Source: Caulobacteraceae bacterium (lineage in GTDB: Bacteria; Pseudomonadota; Alphaproteobacteria; Caulobacterales; Aquidulcibacteraceae). From it: a stretch of 20,863 bases of DNA. Below are positions 15,200-20,863 of the stretch, in pieces; the first letter of the stretch is position 1; each line of letters opens with the position of its first letter. The position numbers and the translations under genes are program-made. Below the pieces are notes generated by a model, which was not told the DNA's origin, made no database searches, and worked only from the letters and a program-made list of their open reading frames with translations. The stretch lies in the NCBI GenBank assembly GCA_016703335.1, contig JADJCG010000028.1:1-20863 (forward strand). The letters are read 5' to 3'.

Positions 15200-16582
15200 A
15201 TGGCCAAGTCAGATCACATTTATACCTGCCAAGCCTGCGGCGCGATTTGGCCTAAATGGGCCGGCAAATGCGACGCGTGCGGTGAATGGAACACACTCGT
15301 CGAGGAGACCGCGCGCACCGCTGTGCCGGGGGCGCTCGCAGCGCCCGTGGGCGGCGGCAAGAAGGGCAAAGGCATCACGTTTGTGGAGCTGTCCGGCGTC
15401 GGCGATCCACCACCGCGCATCGCCACCGGCATTTCTGAACTCGATCGCGTCTGCGGCGGCGGCTTAGTGCCGGCGTCGGCCATCCTCATTGGCGGCGACC
15501 CTGGCGTCGGCAAATCGACGTTGCTGTTGCAGGCGGCAGCTTCGCTCGCGCGCGGCGGCGCATCAGTCGCGTACGTCACCGGCGAAGAAGCTGAAGCGCA
15601 GGTACAAGAGCGCGCACGGCGGCTTAATGCTTCCGACGCGGCAGTCCACCTCGCGGCGGAGACTGACCTCCGCAAAATTCTTGAAGGCCTGAAGACGCTG
15701 AAGCCCGACGTGGTCGTGGTCGACTCCATCCAGACCGTCTGGGCCGATGGCGTTGAAGCTGCGCCTGGCACGGTCGCACAAGTACGCGCGTGCGCCCATG
15801 AACTCGTCCGCTTCGCCAAGAAAAGCGGCGCGGTGCTTATCCTCGTCGGTCACGTCACCAAGGACGGTCAAATCGCTGGTCCGCGCGTGGTTGAGCACCT
15901 TGTCGATGCGGTGATCTATTTCGAGGGCGAGCGCGGACTGCCGTTCCGCATTCTGCGCGCGGTGAAGAACCGCTTCGGACCTACGGACGAAATCGGTGTG
16001 TTCGAGATGGTCGAACAGGGTTTGGTGGAGACCCCCAATCCTTCGGCGCTTTTCCTCGGCGACGCGAGCGAGCGGCCGTCAGGCGCGGCTGTGTTCGCGG
16101 GCGTTGAAGGCTCGCGCCCTGTGCTAGTGGAAATTCAAGCACTCGCAGCGCCAACCGCTTACGGCACACCGCGTCGCGCCGTTGTTGGCTGGGACTCCGC
16201 GCGGCTCGCGATGATCCTGGCTGTGCTTGAAACGCGGTGCGGGCTCTCGTTTTCGGGACGCGATGTTTATCTCTCCGTGGCGGGCGGCTTGCGGATCACT
16301 GAGCCTGCCGCCGATCTAGCGGTTGCTGCTGCACTCATCTCCTCGCTCGCCGATCGTGCGTTGCCCAAGCAATGCGTGGTGTTCGGAGAAGTGGCGCTCT
16401 CCGGCGAAGTCCGCCCTGCTGGACGTAGCGATTTGCGCTTGAAGGAAGCGGCCAAGCTCGGCTTCACCAACGCCTTCGCCCCGCCGCAGAAGAAAGTGAG
16501 CGGCGCGAGCGCCGTGAAGGTGAGGCAAATCGGCCATATCGCCGATCTGGCGGCGGCGATTGGTGTCGATGGGCTCGACTAG
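15200..16582 (+). CDS. radA: DNA repair protein RadA
   Basis: RadA is a RecA-like ATPase and helicase that helps branch migration during recombination. The 460-residue protein has the four-cysteine zinc finger at residues 10-27 (CQACG, then CDACGEW), Walker A GGDPGVGKST near residue 97, the RadA-specific KNRFG motif near residue 256, and a Lon-like C-terminal domain (VYLSVAGGLRITEPAADLAV). The ATG at 15200 is chosen because MAKSDHIYTCQACG fits the family; a TTG four codons upstream also exists. The frame is intact. It is divergent from the NUDIX gene and convergent with the metallo-hydrolase. Confidence 0.97.
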   Translation: MAKSDHIYTCQACGAIWPKWAGKCDACGEWNTLVEETARTAVPGALAAPVGGGKKGKGITFVELSGVGDPPPRIATGISELDRVCGGGLVPASAILIGGDPGVGKSTLLLQAAASLARGGASVAYVTGEEAEAQVQERARRLNASDAAVHLAAETDLRKILEGLKTLKPDVVVVDSIQTVWADGVEAAPGTVAQVRACAHELVRFAKKSGAVLILVGHVTKDGQIAGPRVVEHLVDAVIYFEGERGLPFRILRAVKNRFGPTDEIGVFEMVEQGLVETPNPSALFLGDASERPSGAAVFAGVEGSRPVLVEIQALAAPTAYGTPRRAVVGWDSARLAMILAVLETRCGLSFSGRDVYLSVAGGLRITEPAADLAVAAALISSLADRALPKQCVVFGEVALSGEVRPAGRSDLRLKEAAKLGFTNAFAPPQKKVSGASAVKVRQIGHIADLAAAIGVDGLD

Positions 16583-17546
16583 CTCGTCAAGCAATCAGGG
16601 CTCTTGCCGCCATTTTCGCGAAGATACCCGACGTAATATTCCGCCATGCCTGTCGCGCGGCGTTGGCTCAATTCATCGGTATTGAACGGCGCCGTCGCTT
16701 GCGCCCAGGCGGCTGCGCAAGTTGCAGGTTCAGCTTGGCTACCGGCGCAATCGATGAACGCGCCGTACGCGACGCGCCATGTGTTGAACTGATCGCGCGT
16801 CAGCGGTTCGCCGTGACCCGCGATCGCGGTTCTAAATGGCGTGACCCAAACTTCATCCAGTGCCTCACGCCAGCGTTGCGGACATGCGGTTTCAAAGAAC
16901 GGCGCCGGGAACGTCACCAGATCGCCGATCACGGCGATGCGCGTACGGCGATCATAGAGCCAAACGTCGCCATCAGTTACAGCGCCGTTGGTGACGTGCA
17001 TGTCGAAGCGGCGGCCGGCGAGACGCATGCGTTGCGACCGATCGAGCACGACATCGGGACGCAGCACTTCAGAGTGCGCCATCGTTTCGATGAATACCGA
17101 ATTTCTTCACGCTGTACGCCAGGCATCTCTTCGCCGCTCGCCAACATGGCCTGTGCGCCTTCGAGATTTCGCGTAAGAAAACCGCCTGGCGCAATCACGC
17201 GATCGATTGCACTGGTCGTGTAGACGCGCGCGTTCGGATAGACGGCCTTCAACCGCCCATTGCCGCTCGAATGATCCAGATGCCAATGCGTGTTGATGAT
17301 CGCCACAATCGGGCGGCCGCGTTCGTGCGCGTAGGCTAGGATCGCGTCGCTGTGCCAGGAATGGCGCCCGGTATCGACGACGACCAAGCCATCGGGCGCA
17401 TCGAAAATGATGGTGTTGCCGTCCGGGCCGCGGCCTTGCGCGAAGCCGCCCGGTTGCAGCACGACGCCCGGGGCCAGTTCGCGGCGAGCAGAGACAATTG
17501 GGGCTTGGGCGGCCAATTCGGTCGCCAAAAACAGTTCGATGAGCAT
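16579..17546 (-). CDS. Exported metallo-beta-lactamase-fold hydrolase, one frameshift
   Basis: The chosen start (ATG 17544-17546, with AGGA upstream) gives MLIELFLATELAAQAPIVS, a short probable signal peptide, so the enzyme likely acts in the periplasm. The metal-binding motif THWHLDHSSGN supplies His87, His89, Asp91 and His92. An upstream VVVDTGRH loop, RFDMHVTNGAVTDGDVWLYD, IGDLVTFPAP and a late AIAGHGEPLT carry the other typical positions. One base is off near 17095, where EIRYS should become VFIETMAHSEV. Corrected length is about 322 residues. The sequence looks like broad MBL-fold hydrolases, not clinical beta-lactamases, and the substrate is unknown. Its stop shares the CTAG tetranucleotide with the radA stop. 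Confidence 0.87.
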
Positions 17547-17564
17547 GTCCTGTGGCGTGCGCCC

Positions 17565-17580
17565 GTTTCGCCAGCGAAAC
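17565..17580. promoter_or_regulatory. Perfect 16-bp palindrome upstream of the MBL-fold hydrolase gene
   Basis: GTTTCGC and GCGAAAC (7-bp arms, CA spacer) lie 18 nt upstream of the hydrolase ATG, in the 167-nt gap divergent to cvpA. The size and symmetry are those of a dimeric repressor or activator operator. Which regulator could bind is unknown. Confidence 0.4.
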
Positions 17581-17713
17581 ACCCACAGTTCGACCAGGCG
17601 TCAAACCCCTGCGACTGCCCTCCCACGGCGTGTGGCGCCTTCCCAAGCCTGGGGGAGCCGTTTAATCCAGTTCCGTGGGACGCGCCCAGAAACGGGCAGC
17701 ATGGAGTGGGCGA

Positions 17714-18322
17714 ATGGATCTCGGCTTCACCTGGTTCGATTTCGCTGCCTTGGCTATAGTTGGCCTCTCCGCCGTCATGGCTTTCGCACGCGGCCTTATC
17801 CGCGAAGTGTTTTCGATCATCGCGTTCATCGCGGGTCTCTTAGGCGCGCTGGTCGGCTTCTTTACGAGCATTACGCGCCCGGTCGTCGAAAGCTTCACGC
17901 CATTGAGCGGCTTCATCGCCGATCTCGCGGGTGGCCTTCTCATCTTCCTGATCATCTTCATCGTGATCACGGTGGTGACCTCGTCGGTCGCCAAGCAGTT
18001 CCATCAATCGACGGAGATCGGCAGTTTTGACCGCGCGGCTGGCCTCGCGTTCGGCATTCTGCGCGGCATCGTCTTCGTTGCGGTGTTTTTCGTGCTTCCG
18101 ATCCGGATCCTCATGCCAGAGGACCAAAATCGGGAGCCTAGCTTCTACGAAGACGGGGTAGTAGGAGCGCGCACGTACCCCATCTATTCGGGTGTGGCTT
18201 CAGCACTCCAAGTGTTGTTGCCGAAGGCCCGGGACCGGGCCCGTGATATCATCGACCGTCGTGAGGGCGAGTCGGCGCCAATTCCGCCGGCAGAGCCCGC
18301 AACAACCCAGGCCCAACCTTAA
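17714..18322 (+). CDS. cvpA: CvpA family membrane protein
   Basis: The 202-residue protein has four hydrophobic segments, at about residues 8-26, 30-49, 67-92 and 101-132, followed by a hydrophilic proline-rich tail. The pattern, including WFDFAALAIVGLSAVMAF, RGLIREVFSII and DRAAGLAFGILRG, is the CvpA family. CvpA is an inner-membrane protein first named for colicin V production and associated with envelope stress tolerance; its molecular role is not settled. The start is the ATG at 17714, with GGAGTGGG upstream. It lies 22 nt before purF, the classical cvpA-purF arrangement. The frame is intact. Confidence 0.93.
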   Translation: MDLGFTWFDFAALAIVGLSAVMAFARGLIREVFSIIAFIAGLLGALVGFFTSITRPVVESFTPLSGFIADLAGGLLIFLIIFIVITVVTSSVAKQFHQSTEIGSFDRAAGLAFGILRGIVFVAVFFVLPIRILMPEDQNREPSFYEDGVVGARTYPIYSGVASALQVLLPKARDRARDIIDRREGESAPIPPAEPATTQAQP

Positions 18323-18344
18323 ACAAGGGCAACCTGAGGACCAT

Positions 18345-19871
18345 ATGACCGCCGAGCGCCCTTCCCTCCACTTTCAGACGGCGCCCGGAAACCCGGTCGA
18401 CAAATGGGAATTGGACGATAAGCCGCGCGAAGAGTGCGGTGTGTTCGGCGTGTTCGGTTCAAAGGACGCGTCAGTCCTGACAGCGCTCGGCCTGCACGGC
18501 CTGCAGCATCGCGGCCAAGAGGGCTGCGGCATCGTCAGCTATGACGGCAATCAATTCTTCCACGAGCGCTATCTCGGTCTCGTCGGAGAGCACTTCTCCG
18601 GCGGCGATCTTCCGCAGCGCATGCCGGGTTCGATGGCCATCGGCCACACCCGCTACGCCACCGCCGGCGGCACCATTCTCCGTAACGTCCAGCCGCTCTT
18701 CGCCGATCTCGCGTTGGGCGGTTTTGCTGTGGCCCACAACGGCAACCTGACCAACGCCGTCGATCTCAGAAACCGCCTGGTTCAGAACGGCTCGATCTTC
18801 CAATCGACGTCGGACACCGAGTGCATTCTGCAGCTCATCGCCAAATCTAAGAAGCCGCGCGTGGTCGAGCGCTTCGTTGAAGCGCTGCACGATATCCAAG
18901 GCGCCTATGCGCTTGTCGCGCTGACCGAGAACATGATGGTCGGCGCGCGCGATCCGATCGGCATTCGCCCGCTTGTGCTCGGCGAAAGCGCCGGCGCGAT
19001 GATCCTCGCGTCTGAAACATGCGCACTCGACATGATCGGCGCCAAGTTCGTGCGCTCGGTCGAGCCGGGCGAAGTCGTCGTCATCACCCGCGCCAAGGAT
19101 GGCAAGGTCACTGTCGACAGCCACTTCCCGTTCCCGCGACGCAAAGCGCGTCCGTGCATTTTCGAGTTCGTCTACTTCTCGCGTCCGGACTCGATGATCG
19201 ACGGCCGCAGCGTCTACGACATGCGCAAGCGCATGGGCCAACGCCTCGCCGAAGAAACCGGCGTCGAAGCCGATGTCATCGTGCCGGTGCCGGACTCCGG
19301 CGTGCCTGCAGCCATGGGCTTTGCCGCCGAAAGCGGCATCCCTTATGAGCTCGGCATCATCCGCAATCACTATGTCGGCCGCACCTTCATTCAGCCGAAG
19401 CAAGAGATCCGCGCCCTCGGCGTGCGGCTGAAGCACTCCGCCAATCGCAACGTCATCAAAGGCAAGCGCGTCGTGCTCGTCGATGACTCGATCGTACGCG
19501 GCACCACGTCACGCAAGATCGTGCAGATGGTGCGCGACGCCGGCGCCAAGGAAGTCCACTTCCGCAGCGCCTCACCGCCGATCAAGCACCCAGACTTCTA
19601 CGGCATCGATATGCCAGCGCTCTCCGAACTGATGGCCGCGCAGATGACGCTCGAGGAAATGCGCAAGTCGCTCGGCGTCGATACGCTGGGCTTCCTTTCG
19701 GTCGATGGCCTCTATTGGGCGATGGGCGAGAAGAAGCGTGACGCCGTGAACCCGCAATTCACCGACCATGCTTTCACCGGCGAATATCCGACACCGCTGC
19801 TCGATTATCAGAACGGTCAGATCGACCGTGAAGGTCAGCTGCCGTTGATCACCGAAAACGCCGCGGAATGA
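18345..19871 (+). CDS. purF: Amidophosphoribosyltransferase
   Basis: PurF makes phosphoribosylamine from PRPP and glutamine, the first committed step of purine synthesis. The 508-residue protein has a 30-residue N-terminal extension before EECGVFGVFG. By family knowledge the extension would be removed so that Cys31 becomes the N-terminal nucleophile. The glutaminase domain carries GLQHRGQEG, IGHTRYAT and HNGNLTN; the phosphoribosyltransferase domain carries VVLVDDSIVRGTTS near residue 375. The cysteines that hold the Fe-S cluster in Bacillus-type PurF are mostly absent: HPDFYG replaces HPCFYG, and the late Cys-rich motif is NPQFTDHAFTGEYP. The ATG has GAGGA upstream. The frame is intact and overlaps the SDR gene by ATGA. 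Confidence 0.98.
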   Translation: MTAERPSLHFQTAPGNPVDKWELDDKPREECGVFGVFGSKDASVLTALGLHGLQHRGQEGCGIVSYDGNQFFHERYLGLVGEHFSGGDLPQRMPGSMAIGHTRYATAGGTILRNVQPLFADLALGGFAVAHNGNLTNAVDLRNRLVQNGSIFQSTSDTECILQLIAKSKKPRVVERFVEALHDIQGAYALVALTENMMVGARDPIGIRPLVLGESAGAMILASETCALDMIGAKFVRSVEPGEVVVITRAKDGKVTVDSHFPFPRRKARPCIFEFVYFSRPDSMIDGRSVYDMRKRMGQRLAEETGVEADVIVPVPDSGVPAAMGFAAESGIPYELGIIRNHYVGRTFIQPKQEIRALGVRLKHSANRNVIKGKRVVLVDDSIVRGTTSRKIVQMVRDAGAKEVHFRSASPPIKHPDFYGIDMPALSELMAAQMTLEEMRKSLGVDTLGFLSVDGLYWAMGEKKRDAVNPQFTDHAFTGEYPTPLLDYQNGQIDREGQLPLITENAAE

Positions 19872-20587
19872 GCGGCGCTGCAGCAAAGCGTATCGCGCTC
19901 GTCACCGGCGCGTCGCGCGGCATTGGCCGTGCTGTTGCGCTCGAACTGGCGCGGCAGAACTGGCACGTCGTTGCAATCGCGCGCGCACAGAAGGCGCTCG
20001 AGAAACTCGACGACGACATTCGCGCGCTCGGCGGCGGCGAAGCGACGCTCATCCCGCTCGATCTGAAAGATGGCGCCTCGATCGATCAGCTGGCTGCACC
20101 TTTGTTCGAGCGCTTCGGTAAGCTGGACGGCTTGGCCGCCTGCGCTGGCGCGTTGGGCTCACTCACGCCCGCGCACCAAGCGACGCCGGCGATCATGGAT
20201 GAGACGATCCTGGTCAACTATCTCGCCAACCAACGCCTCATCCGCGCGCTACATCCGCTGCTGCGAGAGTCAGACGCTGGCCGCGCCGTGTTCTTGACCT
20301 CAGGCGCGTCGAAAAACCCGCGCGCCTATTGGTCGCCCTACGCGGCATCGAAGGCAGCGTTGGACGCACTGGTGATTTCGTGGGCGGCGGAGATCGGCAA
20401 TGTCACGCCGATGCGCGCCAATCTCTTCAATCCAGGCGGCACACGCACCTCGATGCGCGCCAAGGCGTTTCCCGGCGAAGACCCGATGACGTTGCCAACG
20501 CCGGAAGAGGTCGCGCCATCTATCGTCGCGATGCTGCAGCCGAGCTACACCGAAAACGGCGCCTGGATTCAGTTCGAGCGGCGCTGA
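19868..20587 (+). CDS. SDR family NAD(P)-dependent oxidoreductase
   Basis: The 239-residue Rossmann-fold protein has the cofactor motif TGASRGIG at about residues 14-21, the ACAGALG stretch replacing the usual NNAG, the catalytic serine in FLTSGASKN, and YAASKAALDAL with the active-site Tyr and Lys. The arginine pattern after the second strand (AIARAQKALEKL) is compatible with NADP preference, which is an inference. The substrate is unknown. Its ATG overlaps the purF stop (ATGA), so it is translationally coupled to purF. No biochemical link to purine synthesis is implied by the fold. Confidence 0.93.
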   Translation: MSGAAAKRIALVTGASRGIGRAVALELARQNWHVVAIARAQKALEKLDDDIRALGGGEATLIPLDLKDGASIDQLAAPLFERFGKLDGLAACAGALGSLTPAHQATPAIMDETILVNYLANQRLIRALHPLLRESDAGRAVFLTSGASKNPRAYWSPYAASKAALDALVISWAAEIGNVTPMRANLFNPGGTRTSMRAKAFPGEDPMTLPTPEEVAPSIVAMLQPSYTENGAWIQFERR

Positions 20588-20594
20588 TCCGCCC

Positions 20595-20863
20595 ATGAGC
20601 TACGACGCCATCATCATCGGTGGAGGCGCGGCTGGGCTTTATTGCGCGCTGCACGCAGGACGCCGCGGCAAGCGCGTTCTGGTGCTTGAGCACAATTCCG
20701 AAGTCGGCGCGAAAATTCTGATCTCCGGCGGCGGCCGCTGCAACTTCACCAATGTGCATGCGGCGCCTGATCGGTTCATCTCAGCCAACCCGCACTTCGC
20801 ACGTTTGGCGCTGACGTGTCACACGCAGCATGACTTCATCGCACTCGTCGCTAAACACGGCAT
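20595..20863 (+). CDS. NAD(P)/FAD-dependent oxidoreductase, BaiN/HI0933-like, partial
   Basis: The frame begins at ATG 20595, 7 nt after the SDR stop, and runs off the window after 89 codons. It starts with the dinucleotide-binding motif AIIIGGGAAGLYCALHAGRR and then has VLVLEHNSEVGAKILISGGG leading into RCNFTN. The GGGRCNFTN signature is typical of the HI0933/BaiN flavoprotein family, whose reactions are poorly defined. TQHDFIALVAKHG near the end of the window also fits. The C-terminal two-thirds are not visible. Confidence 0.92.
   Translation, partial: MSYDAIIIGGGAAGLYCALHAGRRGKRVLVLEHNSEVGAKILISGGGRCNFTNVHAAPDRFISANPHFARLALTCHTQHDFIALVAKHG

Noticed and set aside
16579..17546. Calling the MBL-fold protein a beta-lactamase resistance gene
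   Set aside because: It has the general HxHxDH metal site and a signal peptide, but nothing specific to known beta-lactamase subclasses that I could identify; MBL-fold hydrolases have many substrates.

Overview
The window looks like a piece of a GC-rich alphaproteobacterial chromosome, most likely of the Caulobacterales/Hyphomonadaceae kind. That placement is an inference from gene order (fabD-fabG-acpP-fabF-mltG-yicC-gmk on one strand; rpsF-rpsR-rplI-dnaB-alr-ABC pair, then radA and cvpA-purF-SDR) and from protein sequence style. It is not based on any search. I see no rRNA, tRNA, CRISPR array, insertion sequence, phage gene or toxin-antitoxin pair. Almost everything is core housekeeping.

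Layout. 1-7684 is a mostly minus-strand block for fatty-acid synthesis and cell-envelope/nucleotide functions. In transcription order it reads fabD, a DUF1697 gene, fabG, acpP, fabF, mltG, yicC, gmk, a DJ-1/PfpI protein and the start of a lipoprotein. A small plus-strand membrane-protein ORF with its own terminator lies between mltG and yicC. 7685-8515 has no intact gene: it holds the rpsF leader with two hairpins and what looks like a broken minus-strand gene. 8516-14197 is plus strand: the ribosomal proteins S6, S18 and L9, DnaB helicase, alanine racemase, an MlaE/MlaF-type lipid ABC pair and an unrecognised gene coupled to mlaF. 14211-15103 is minus strand (glutathione peroxidase, NUDIX hydrolase). 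radA is on plus, converging on a minus-strand exported metallo-beta-lactamase-fold hydrolase. 17714-20863 is plus strand: cvpA, purF, an SDR and the start of a BaiN/HI0933-type flavoprotein, tightly packed as an operon.

The most striking property is damage. At least a dozen genes, several of them normally essential (fabG, fabF, dnaB, alr), carry one or more 1-2 nt frame breaks. Four places (yicC, dnaB, mlaE, start of mlaF) also appear to have lost roughly 100-200 bp. The reading resumes exactly in the homologous protein after each break. The breaks are concentrated between about 2,000 and 13,400, while 13,700-20,863 has only one. The economical explanation is sequencing or assembly error in a draft or metagenomic contig, not biology. 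I did not find a convincing new biological system. The more interesting leftovers are the possible S6:S18-type leader, the broken ORF opposite rpsF, the mlaF-coupled orphan gene, a terminator-like hairpin just upstream of acpP, a perfect palindrome in the hydrolase/cvpA divergent region, and a GANTC cluster before dnaB.
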